Source: Micractinium sp. NFX-FRZ
Taxonomy: Eukaryota > Chlorophyta > Trebouxiophyceae > Chlorellales > Chlorellaceae
Assembly (NCBI GenBank): GCA_029339195.1
Contig: JAPTJF010000136.1
Span: 1-64,000, forward strand
Length of the DNA stretch: 64,000 nucleotides
Direction: 5' to 3'
Part shown: positions 33,101 through 42,677 of the stretch, in pieces
How positions within the stretch are numbered: the stretch's first letter is position 1
Layout of the letters: each line of letters starts with the position of its first letter
Position numbers and translations under genes: made by a program
Notes under the pieces: generated by a model
What the model was told of the DNA's origin: nothing
Database searches by the model: none
The model's input: only the letters and a program-made list of their open reading frames with translations

Positions 33101-35892
33101 AGATCCTCCCCCACTGTTGAGGGCTTGGGGTGCAGCGGCGGCAGGCCGGAGGGTAAGCCATGGAGCAAGCCAGCTGCTGCTGCACCCACTCCAGCCCCAC
33201 TGCTGACGCCTGCGGCTGCCTCTGCTGCTGCTGCTCCTGCCGCTGCTGTGGCTGCTGCTGTGGCTGCTGTGACTGCCGCTGTTGCTGCTGCTGAGGTGCC
33301 TCCATCCCCGCTGTCATGACTGTCCAAGCTGGCAAAGGCGCTGCCAATCGTGAGCGCACCGCTACCGTTAGCCAGCCTGCTGCTGCCGCCATTCTTGCCC
33401 AGCCTGCCCTCACTGCCGCCGCTGCTCAGGTGCTGCTGCACTGCGGGCATCAGCTGGCCCCAGGCTTCCGGTTCCACCTGCGCACCTCACAAAAAAAAGC
33501 ACGGATAAAGGCCGATCCGTGAGAGGCTGGCTGCAGGACGGTTCCAGGCAGCCTTGATTGCTCTGCTGGCCCACAGCACACACCGTCAGGCCATCTGCCT
33601 CGCTGGCTCACTCGCTCTCACTGTCAGCCCCTTTGGCTTGGTGGCCCACTCACCCACACGGTCAGCCCCCGCTGCAGAAGGTAGGTCACCGCCTTGATGG
33701 CACTCTGGAAGACTGCCGGCGTCGGCTTCCACACAACCAGCACGCTGCTGGGCGGAGACAGCCACTGCACAGACAACACAACAGGAGGGGGGGGGCGGGG
33801 GGGAGACGCATTGAAGAAGGGCTGCTGACATGCAAAATAGCCGGTGCAGCAGCAGGGTGAAGCGAGAGCGGCGGCGTGAGCCAGGCCGGGTTTTGTTTAG
33901 AAGCAGGCGGCCAGCCAGTGGCATAAATCCAAGGAGCAAGGGACACGTCCTTGCCTGGAGCTTGAGGTGCTGCCCAGATGCCCGCCACGTTGCCTCCTGA
34001 GCGTCGTCCATCTCGCTGCATCCAGCAGGCAGAGTAGGGTTGCAGGGAGGTCGACAGGAGATTGCAGGGAGGTTGCTGGGGGAGCACAGCACATTTGGGG
34101 ACCTCCAGCGGATGCCAGCTGGCACCGTGCAGCGCGCAGGGAGGCAGCTCGCCAGGCCCATTGCCGAAGGTAGGCATTGCACTGAAAAGCTCAAGCAGAG
34201 GCGGCAAGCTTCAGCATGCAGCGGCCAACTTGGCTCACTTGGGTTCGGCCTCTGCCAGGCTGTCAAGGGCCGCGGCACTCTGGAAAGGGGTGCCTTGCGC
34301 CAGCAGGCCTGCGGGAGCCGATGCCACAGGGCTGCCCAGCACATCCAAGCTGCCGCTGGCGGCTTCAGCAAGGGTGTGCCTGCTGGGGTAGGCGTGCATG
34401 CCATGGCTGGGGCTGCTGACTGGGAGCTCTGTGGGAGAAGAGCGGCTGGCATGGTCCTGCACCAAGTGGCAGGCACCAAGTGGCAGGCTTAGAACCGCAT
34501 TTGTTGAATTGGCAGTGCAGCTTTGCTGGCGTTGTATCCAGAGGATTGGTGCCACAGGCTGGTCACCCCACCAGCGCTGCAACCGCGCAAACAGGAAGCT
34601 CTGCCGCTATGGCAGTCAACCCCAGCAGGCCAGGCTGGGCAGGCATCAATGACTGCACAACTGCCCCACCCACCTGCAGCGCCCGCCCGGGCTTGCGGTA
34701 GGAACGTGGCACCGCTGCCACCAGTTTGAACCGCGCTTTGCCCGGCCGCACCGCGCCCTCTGCCGCCGCGGCGTGCCGGAAGGAGGCCTGCCGCGCGCCC
34801 GCTGCCGCCGCCCACGACTGCGCCAGAGCCACCGACACTGCCGCTGCAGCAGTGGCGCCCACGCCCGCCGCCCCGTCGTCGTGGAGCGCAACCTCCTGCT
34901 CCCCAGCTGCTGAGCTGTCCTGTCGGTCCATGCCATCTCCCAGGTCAGCGCTGCTGCGCCGGCTGGTGCAGGCTGCAGCCGAGGCTTCCCGCAGGAAGGA
35001 GCAGGCGTGGAGGAGGCTGGCGAGGCGGGAGAGGGCCAGGGAGCCGTCAGCAGCTTTGCCAGCCTCCAGGTCAGCCTCCAGCTCCTGCCTGAGAGCTTCC
35101 AGCCGGGAGGCGGTGCTGGTAAGCTGATCCAGAAGTTCGGGGGTGCCCAGCGCGGTGGCTGCGGTGCGCAGCGCCGGCGCCGTGTGCCGCCGCGGCACGC
35201 CTGTGTGCGACTGTGCCGCCACTTGAGCAACTGCGGTCTTCATGCTGATGCTCCTGGCTGCCCGGGCATGCACGTCCCTGGCATCCGCGCCCACCCAGGC
35301 GGCACCTGAGCTGCCAGCACCTGTGGCCGCTGCCGTTGCGGCCTCGGCGGCCTCCCCTTCGCCGTGCTTCAGCCGCAGCTGTTCCTGCTCCTGACGCTGC
35401 TGCTGCTCCTGCTGCCAGACCTCTTCCTGCTGCTGTCGCAGCTGCCGCTCTTGCTCATACCTGCCACGGAATGGAGAGCGTGAATGAGCACAGTACTGGC
35501 AGGCAGGCGGGCGGGCAGCAGGATCTAGGAAGCAGGAAAACTTTGTGTGCATTGAGAGCCTCAAACCACTGTGACCTGTTCCTTGTTCAAGCAGCGGGCG
35601 GTTCGGCTCACCGCTGCTGCCAAGTTGCAGCCTGGGCCTGCGATGCTGCCGCCTGCCGCCGCGCCTCCCCAACCGCTTCCTCCACCCCTGCCAGCAGCGA
35701 TTCCAGGCCGCCACCAGCACTGCCTGGCCCCGGCTGCTGACCGCTGCCATGGTCACAGCCTCCGCCCTGCAGTGGAAGGCAAGCCTCTCAAAGTTGCAGC
35801 GGCGGGTGGGGTGGGGTGGGGTGGGGACCAAGCACAGAGGCGGCGGTGAGATGGCGGCAGGAGGCACCAGGACAAGCGGGTACCTGTTCCAT
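30160..35892 (-). CDS. NAD(H) kinase with long N-terminal extension, 875 aa
   Basis: It phosphorylates NAD to NADP using ATP. Exons: 35892-35884, 35766-35612, 35460-34674, 34426-34239, 34015-33955, 33764-33654, 33477-32998, 32657-32445, 32064-31924, 31543-31450, 31187-31075, 30573-30397, 30258-30160. Signature motifs: GGDG at 605-608, Leu-Asn-Glu at 698-700, TPTGSTAY at 735-742, and the HPxxP...[11 protein letters not shown] stretch after it. The first about 400 residues are Gln/Glu-coiled then Ala/Ser-rich, ending in a basic patch. Exon 7 inserts 160 low-complexity residues between the catalytic halves. The chosen ATG gives a 9-base first coding exon because longer frames do not match the phase of exon 2. 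The intron after 33955 has a GC donor. The length recalls plant NADK2-type enzymes, but the N-terminus is not recognisable. Confidence 0.9.
30588..30609. repeat. (AC)n microsatellite
   Basis: A dinucleotide run in an NAD kinase intron. Confidence 0.9.
30767..30787 (-). repeat. Exon echo: part of NAD kinase exon 12
   Basis: 19 of 21 bases match 30527-30547 (Tyr-Cys-Ser-Phe-Asp-Gly-Arg coding), in the intron upstream of that exon. Confidence 0.6.
31810..31866 (-). repeat. Exon echo: 3' end and donor of NAD kinase exon 9
   Basis: Strong copy of 31922-31977, including Val-Ile-Asp-Arg-Gly-Met-Thr-Ala and the CTGCAG|GT donor, located in the next intron and in the same orientation. Confidence 0.9.
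32744..32782 (-). repeat. Exon echo: acceptor and 5' start of NAD kinase exon 8
   Basis: CTGCAG followed by a degenerate copy of Leu-Val-Val-Thr-x-Gly-Gly, matching 32660-32622. It lies in the intron upstream of the real exon. Confidence 0.7.
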
Positions 35893-37278
35893 CGTCCGCC
35901 GCGACCAAATGCCTCCGCACTTGCGCTTCTGCGTCCTAGGCGCGGGTGCGGACCGAGCGAGAGGTGCGGGCCGGTGCCCGACTCTCCTGCTTCCGGGCGC
36001 GCTGCGACTATCCGCCTTTGCGACCTACCGAAAGAACTGCTGCCCTGGGCAACAACGCTGCTGAAGGCTCGCGTTCCAAAGCAGCCGGGGTTGTCACCTG
36101 CGTGTGCCACAGTGGCGGCGCCCACCGTGGCGGTGCGTCATGATACACCTCTGGGATGCCTGTGTGTGCGCCTCGCCTCCTTCACTGTAATGTTGCGGTC
36201 CACCGGATTGCCTTGTGCAACCTTTTGCCTCGCTCTTGTGAGGCAACTGCTTTGCCCTCGGCTGGCCGGCGCCACACTGCCCACCGGTGCACCGCCGTGT
36301 GGCGTTAAGAACGGAAGCTTTGCAGGGGACTCTGCATTGATTACAATACATACACACATTATATCCCCGCATCGCACAAGGTCTGCGCCAAATAGCTTAG
36401 TCAACCCTGCAACACACAAAGACTAGCATGTTTTTTGGTGCCCTGCTAGTTGCCACGCCATGCTGGTCGCCACGCACCACAAACATGCTAGTCTGTGCCG
36501 CACCGTGGCCGTGGTCTGCATTCAGGGAGCACTGGAGCCAGCTTGCCAGACTGTAACGCTAAAAACTATACCAAACAGCGCACGCATACATGAGGCAAAG
36601 CCACTGCCTGCTGCAGAAGTGCAGGCCCTCGCTCGTCTTCAGGCCAAACAGCTTCAGGCCCAGCCATGAATGAGCTGCTGCCAACCAGTTGAATTGTAGT
36701 TGGGGGTAGAGCTTTGGGGATAACGGTATGCATTGAGACCTACATTTTGATGTCTACACAACTGGCAGCAGCGCTGGCGAGCCGCCTGCCAGGCAGTGCC
36801 GCAACTCAGCGCCCACCTGGCAAGGTTCCTGCGCCCGCAACGCTCGCTCTCTTCCACTTGCCACTTGCATCTCATTACGGTTCACCCGATCTTGCCACAC
36901 TTCCTCTACACACAGCCGTCAACCTTCACCGCCTCGATCCCCGCGGTTTTCGCCGCGTGAGCTGGGTAAACGTAGGCAGGTGATCGGCGCAAGGTGCGCA
37001 GGGACTGCGATGTGCCCGCAACGTTGGCCCTGTTGACCCTTGGTTAGCCCAGCGGCCCTCCCCCCGCCGCTGCCGCCGCCCACGCTCGCCCGCCAGTGGC
37101 ACTGCCGTGCTTTCAGTCGTAATAGTGCCTGTCACAGGCAAACATGTGAAACATGATGCTGGTGCATGCGACCTGCCTGCTGCAGCGTTGGACGCTCTTT
37201 CAGTGTCCAAGTGGCACAGTGCGCGGCGCGTGTTTCCCTGCGCCCACCCCACAACTGCCCTCTGTTCAGTGGGACGCC
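35893..37278. promoter_or_regulatory. Region between divergent NAD kinase and VPS29 genes
   Basis: About 1.4 kb with no supported gene. The large minus-strand frame that begins at 36125 starts with GTG and its phase does not join exon 2 of the NAD kinase. Part of it is probably 5' untranslated sequence. Confidence 0.5.
36421..36493. repeat. 13-base inverted repeat around a 47-base spacer
   Basis: GACTAGCATGTTT at 36421-36433 and its exact inverse at 36481-36493. It could be a small foldback relic or a hairpin. Confidence 0.7.
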
Positions 37279-39802
37279 ATGCTGGTGCTGTGCCTCTCAG
37301 ACCTGCACATACCGCACCGAGCGTCCGACCTTCCACCGCAATTCAAGGCGCTGCTCATCCCGGGTGCGCGAGCAGGGCTGCTTTTTCCCAGATGTGGGCA
37401 AGCAGCAGTGGTGTGCCCACCCACATATTCCACCCTTCATGTGCACTCGGCGGCCTGACGCACGAAAGACCGTGGGTTCCATTTGCAGCAGCGCATCACT
37501 AGGAGCCGTGACTTGGCCTGCAGCTGCTCACAGCAAGCGCGCAGGAGCAGCAGCCTGCTGACAGCTGCAGGACAGCTGCAGCCCGCTGCCAGACACTGCC
37601 GCCTTAAAAAGAACTGCTGCACTTCAAACATCACTACCTTTGCTGCCCACTGGGCCTGCAGGCAAGATTGGGCGCATTCTGTGCGTAGGCAACCTGTGCT
37701 CAGAGGTACAGTTCACAATGCCCTGATGTCCTGTGGGGTTGCAGAAGGCTGTCCGCTAACACTGCGCAGCTCTGTCCGTTACCTGCTGCCTCCCCACGGT
37801 GCCGCTGCCAACATGTGCTGCGCGCTTTTGCCACCGCCCGCCCTTCGACCCCCCCCCCCCTGGCTTACGCCCGCTCTGCTCTGCCTATTGCCTGTGTTTC
37901 TTCTCTCCAACATCCGCAGTCTGCATACGACTACCTGCGGTCAGTGTGCTCGGATGTGACCGTCACACAAGGCGACTTTGACGAGAGCGCCAAGTGGCCA
38001 GACACACAGGTAAACGGCCCAGATTGTTTCCGTGATAAGTGTGATGGGATTCTAAAACGGCTTGATTCAAGCGCCGGATAGACACGGCTGACATTTGTTG
38101 TTGCAGCGCTGGGATTGTTCCCCCACTGCGCAGTAGCTGTGCACCTGCAGCACGCAGTGCGACCATGGCCTGGAGCACACACTGATGTTAAGTACACAGC
38201 CAATCACAGACCCCTCCACTCAGCCTTCCATTAGTTTTTCCTGCTTGGCAAAGTGATGGCCATTGGAGACTCCCAGAGCTAAGCAAGCACTTCCCAAGCA
38301 CGCACTCCTCTTTCTCTCTCCATAGCCAAGCCCTCCTTCCAGAACCAAGCACCTGTGTTTTGCCTCCCCATTCTTTATTTTGTGCAGGTAGTGTCCATTG
38401 GAGACTTTCGGGTGGGGCTCTGCCATGGCCACCAGGTGATAAGTCAAATATGCGAACCACTGCAGATTGATACCCCATGTGCTGCCAACGCTTTCCGTCC
38501 TTGCCTGTCTGCCCGACTGGCTTGGCTACCTGCCCAGTGCATGTGTTTGTATAAAAGGCTCGCCAAAAAAAATGAAGACGTTCCTCCCCTTGTCTTGCTT
38601 CTTCCTTCAAAGCAGGTGGTGCCCTGGGGAGACAAGGAGGCACTGGCCATCCTGCAGCGCAAGCTGGACTGCGACATACTGGTGACGGGGCACACACACG
38701 TGAGTCCACTGCTAGTCAGCGGGGGAGCTGGTAGTGTGGCAGGGTCGACAGTGGCGCACAATTTCTTGAGTGAGGGTCAGCCCAATACATCATTCTCAGA
38801 TGGTTGGCTCTGTCGTTGAAAAAGGCCGGCTGCTTGAGTCAACCCAAATCCGAACCCTGCTTGAAAGCTGTTCTGCTGGAGTGAAGCCTGGCCGGCTGGT
38901 ACTATCTGCGTAGCGACCATTTGCGAGGAGTGGGTCAACCCGGAGGGCTTGACATCCACCCTTTCTTGCAGGAGTTCAAGGCTTACCGGCACGAAGACCG
39001 CCTGGTCATTTCCACAGGCTCAGCCACGGGCGCATACAGCAGCATGGCGGAGAAACCGGTTCCCAGCTTTGCACTGATGGACATTGATGGCGGCAAGGTG
39101 AGTGGTCCAGTGTTTGCAAAAACAGGCTGTCAAATTGTTGTGTGGTGTGAGGAGCCTGTCCGGAGCTTCAGCAGGCTGTGATACATGGCACCCCGCCGAG
39201 ACCGCGCGCGGATGAGAAGGCGCGTGCACAATGGGCAAGGCAGCACGGAGAGCAGAGCATGCGGCATTCGGCCACACGTGCGCGCCTCCCCTGCCCGTGC
39301 CACGTGTCTGCATACTCTTGCACCGCCTGCGCCCCTGCCTGCCCTTCTGTGTGCATCGCTTGCGCCCTCCTTGCTTCCCCCTGCCCCCTTCCCCTGCCCA
39401 GGCAACCATGCACCTGCCAGGAACCATGTGCCAGCTGTCACAGTGGCGCACGTTTTGAAAGCCTCGCCCTGCCCCCACTTCCTCTGCTTGCCTGGCAACT
39501 CAGCCTCCTGCCCCCATTATTGGAAGGCAATTGTGTGTTTGCACCAGGTGTTGACAGTCGCGCATTTCTTGCAACCCTCACCCTCCAAACCTCTCTCCCG
39601 CTCCCCTTTGAACGAACAAACAACCCAACATCCTAGCTGGCTCGCGATCGGCAGGCTACTCACCCACCCTCTCCCACTGTTCCTGTGCGCCCCTGACCTC
39701 CAGGCAACCGTGTATGTCTACCAGCTGCGAGAGGGGCAGGTGAAGGTGGACAAACTGGAATTCCTGAAGCCTCAGGCAGCAGGACTGGCGCGCCAGCTGT
39801 GA
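37279..39802 (+). CDS. VPS29: VPS29, retromer subunit, 191 aa
   Basis: A scaffold subunit of the retromer complex that recycles cargo from endosomes, with a calcineurin-like phosphoesterase fold. Exons: 37279-37363, 37662-37705, 37920-38009, 38388-38435, 38616-38699, 38972-39097, 39704-39802. The protein starts Met-Leu-Val-Leu-x-Leu-x-Asp-Leu-His-Ile-Pro-His. It has GNLC, GDFDE, GLCHGHQ, PWGD and TGHTH in the expected order. Length matches the family (about 182-190). Introns 3 and 6 contain echoes of exons 4 and 7. Confidence 0.95.
37850..37861. repeat. Poly-C tract
   Basis: Homopolymer run in the polypyrimidine stretch before VPS29 exon 3. Confidence 0.9.
38249..38272 (+). repeat. Exon echo: 5' start of VPS29 exon 4
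   Basis: The copy contains CCATTGGAGACT preceded by GTGATGG. The true exon has GTAGTGTCCATTGGAGACT at 38388-38406. It lies in the upstream intron. Confidence 0.6.
39394..39420 (+). repeat. Exon echo: acceptor and start of VPS29 exon 7
   Basis: CCCAGGCAACCATGCA resembles TCCAGGCAACCGTGTA at the true exon boundary (39699-39714). Confidence 0.5.
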
Positions 39803-41026
39803 TGTTTTGCAGAAAAAACGTCGTAATTTTGTGTGTTTTCACATGAGGCGCTTTGCCGAGCCATGACGCGTCTTGTGCGGCAGAAAAAGTGTTACAACTG
39901 GCTAACAAAGGATGTGCAAATCGAGGGAGCAAGCGGGCAGGTGCTTGCCGTTTGCGCCAGGCTGGCGGCGGCATTTACGCCGCGCTCTGCGATATGGTGA
40001 GATGGGCGCGGGCATTCCGCACTGTCATTTGGGATGAGGCAAGCCGCTATTGCTAATACTGCCGTGATGAATGCAAGTAGAGCAGGTTGGCAAGCTGCCC
40101 GCGGCGTCGGTGGCGCCGCCGCCCAGTGCACCGCCTGTCACGTGCCTGACCCACATTTTGACCCGTCACTTGGTCGATGCATTTGTGCCCGCTTGAACCC
40201 GAGCGTCTGGCACTGTCAGGAGGAGGCTTGCATTGAGACCCAAGTGAACGGCCGGATGAACCCTCAAAATCACATGGCCTAGCCGCAGCGGGATGTAGCG
40301 CAGGTGTACCTGCCGGGGTACCTGCCACCCTGATGTGCAGCTGTCGAAACGCGCTGCTGTGCCGAGTTCGTTTTGCAGCTACCAGTTGGCCGCTCACATG
40401 TACTCGTTCTGATAAACGTTCGTGAAGGCCACGACTAAACGCAGCAAATCGTAATGGGGCTGGGATAAAGGAGGGGTGCAGTGGACGCAAATCAGCAGAG
40501 AGTGCATACTCCACATCCTGCGGAGCTTTGGCAAGCCGGCCAAACCACCACAACTCAGTTGCTCAGGAAGGCGGCACATGGCAGTCCCTGCGCTGAAGTC
40601 CCTGCGCACACGTTGGTCGAGCTGTGCTGCAGGAGCCCTCAAGTCTAGGTGGCGTACTGCACAGGTGCGTGAGCACGGATGGGTTATGCAGGATGTGCAC
40701 AGTGGCGCAAGGTGATGGCGGGAGACACATTTTCAGTCAATAGAAGCCTTAAGACGCATTGTCACAGACAAGCTTCAGGGGTGTAGTAACTGTGGTAGGC
40801 AAAGCGCTATTTGCATCAGAGCGCATGACCCCCATCAACCGTGGGTAGATGCATGTTAACAAGATTTCAGAAGGCTGCAGCAATTGTTGTAGAGGTGGAC
40901 TCATCGTATCACAGTGTCAGACAGGGAGTAATAAAAAAGCATCACACTGGACAAAGGGAGTTCAAGGGTGAAATGATAAGCAAGCAAACCGTGCCAGTTT
41001 GGGTGCAGAGCAGATCTCGCTGCCCA
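39803..41026. other. Intergenic between converging VPS29 and J-protein genes
   Basis: No gene supported. Short frames such as 40034-40282 (plus) and 40394-40642 (minus) have no confirming evidence. Confidence 0.5.
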
Positions 41027-41718
41027 TCAGAACTCATCGCGTTCCAAGGGCAGCTCCCACCCATCTTGCGGGTCACCTTCTTGTGTCAACCCTTCCTGCT
41101 GAAACACCTCTTGGAATGTCTGATGCAGGTCGACCGGCAACTCATCGCTGGTTCTTGCCGCTGGCGGCACCCGCCCATCAAACCGCACCGCCAAATCGAC
41201 GCCGAAAGCCGCCGGTGGGCGGTACTCTCCCAGTCCTGCCAGCTTGGCTGCCACGTCCTCTCCTTGCAGCGCGCGCAGCAGCAGATCCAGCAGCGATGCT
41301 GCACGCTCTTGCTCCCGCAGTGCTGCGGCACCCGCCGCCTCCGCCTCCAAAAGTGCCGTGTGGGCGTCGGTCAGCTGCGCAAAGCGCTGCGCCGCTAGCG
41401 GGTCATCTGGGTTTTTGTCGGGGTGCCTGCAGGAAACAGGCAATTGCAGTCAGAAGGCGATCCTACAGGCAGACAGGTCTGCAGCTGGCTGCACTTTTGG
41501 ATGGCTGGCGGGGCCCGCACTGGCGGCGGCCCGCACTGGCGGCGTGGTCACGGAGCCGGTCTCCGTGAGGAAATTCAGCGCTCCCGCTTCTCCGCAGATG
41601 TCTTCCGCTCACAAACATACGTTTTAAGGGCGAGGCGCAGGTATTGCTTGCGCAGAAGCTCGGCGGTCAGGGGGCCATCGGGCAGGCGCAGCAGTTGACG
41701 GGCAGTCTGGAGGTCCAT
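41027..41718 (-). CDS. J-domain (DnaJ/HSP40-type) protein, 165 aa
   Basis: A co-chaperone that stimulates an Hsp70 ATPase through its HPD motif. Exons: 41718-41621 and 41426-41027. Splicing creates Leu-Ala-Leu-Lys-Thr-His-Pro-Asp-Lys-Asn with HPD at 34-36, followed by the helix III region. The C-terminal 90 residues are not recognised. They hold a Leu/Ala-rich helix and an acidic Gln/Glu-rich end, with no Gly/Phe or zinc-finger region, so this is a short class C J-protein. The ATG encoding Met-Asp-Leu-Gln was chosen because the frame upstream has no ATG. It lies close behind the Dpy-30 gene on the same strand. Confidence 0.85.
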
Positions 41719-41867
41719 AGTGGGGCAACGGGGCAGACGCTGGATGGTGACGCGAGCAGACACGCTCAAGAGAGAGGAAGCCTCGAGCAAGACTCTAAAG
41801 AGCACCTGCTGAGCCCAAGCCGACTGCTGCGCCCAAGCCGAAGCAGACCGTGTGGCCAACTTTTAGA

Positions 41868-41872
41868 TTACA
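41868..41872 (-). terminator. TGTAA polyadenylation signal of the Dpy-30 gene
   Basis: Minus-strand TGTAA 145 bases past the stop codon and before the J-protein start. Confidence 0.55.
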
Positions 41873-42016
41873 GGGGTTTGATGGAGGTAGGTTACGCTTT
41901 AGATACAACACAGGGAAGGCTGTCAAGGGAGTGCAGAACTGTCAAGGCAGTGCAAAAATGGAGTGCAGAGCAAACAACAGTGGCAAACTTGTTGTCGGGC
42001 GGTCATTTGTCTCCGC

Positions 42017-42677
42017 TCAGCCCGTCTTGTGCTGCTTGCGAGGGTTGTGCTGCTGCAGGTAGGTGCAGAGGAAGTCAATGGGGTCTGCCGGCCGCTTCCG
42101 GTTCAATTCCATCATGCCTTGCATCAGCACAGGCACCACTGCAGGGGGGCAGGTAGGCAGACGGAGCGGCAGGGTTCAGGCTAGCACCACATGTGCAGCA
42201 GAGTGCTAAGGCTTGGCGACAGGACGCAGCACACTGGCTGCTATAGTTCCAACCGAAAGCCAACGGACAGCGCGGCTGCCGCAGCTGCAGGTGCGGCCAG
42301 GTTGCCGCCCACCATAAGTAAAGGCCGGCCCCTGCTGTCAGCGTAAACCTCCAGTGGTGCAAGAACCCAGTATCCTCCTCACCCGTCTGCTCAAGGTACG
42401 CGCGCACTGGCAGCCGCGAATCCTGCCCGCCAGCAACAGGTGACGCGCCTGCAGCTGCTGCAGCTGTTGCCGCCTGGGCTGCGTCTGACGCAGGGGCGGC
42501 GGCGGCGGTGGCGGCGGCATCGCCTGCGGGCGCCGGGGGCTGTTCCGCTGCTGGCTCCGCTGCGGGCGGCGCACCAGCGTCCTCCTCAGCAGCAGGGGCG
42601 GCTGCCGCTGGGGGCTGGGCATCTGCAGGTGCGACGGGGGCCGCGCTGGGCTCAGCTGTGGGGTGCACGTCGGTCAT
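42017..42677 (-). CDS. Dpy-30 motif protein, 138 aa
   Basis: Dpy-30 proteins form a helical dimer that docks to COMPASS-type H3K4 methyltransferases and, in ciliates and algae, to axonemal complexes. Exons: 42677-42383 and 42138-42017. The N-terminal 85 residues are an Ala/Pro/Glu-rich disordered tail. The motif spans the splice junction: Tyr-Leu-Glu-Gln-Thr-Val-Val-Pro-Val-Leu, then Arg-Pro-x-Asp-Pro-Ile-Asp-Phe-Leu and Tyr-Leu. It ends in a basic tail. A chromatin role is the default inference for a compact alga; the sequence does not exclude a flagellar relic. Confidence 0.88.

Noticed and set aside
34563..36125. A 520-codon minus-strand frame covering the NAD kinase N-terminus
   Set aside because: It starts with GTG, reads through two introns and would enter exon 2 of the kinase in the wrong phase. 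Only 35460-34674 is a true exon in that frame.
40034..40282. Short plus-strand frame containing a CxxCH cytochrome-c-like motif
   Set aside because: A single five-residue motif in an 82-codon frame with no other cytochrome features. Expected by chance.
41575..41859. Longer N-terminus of the J-domain protein
   Set aside because: The upstream start would be TTG. The first in-frame ATG is at 41718 and gives a normal J-domain start.
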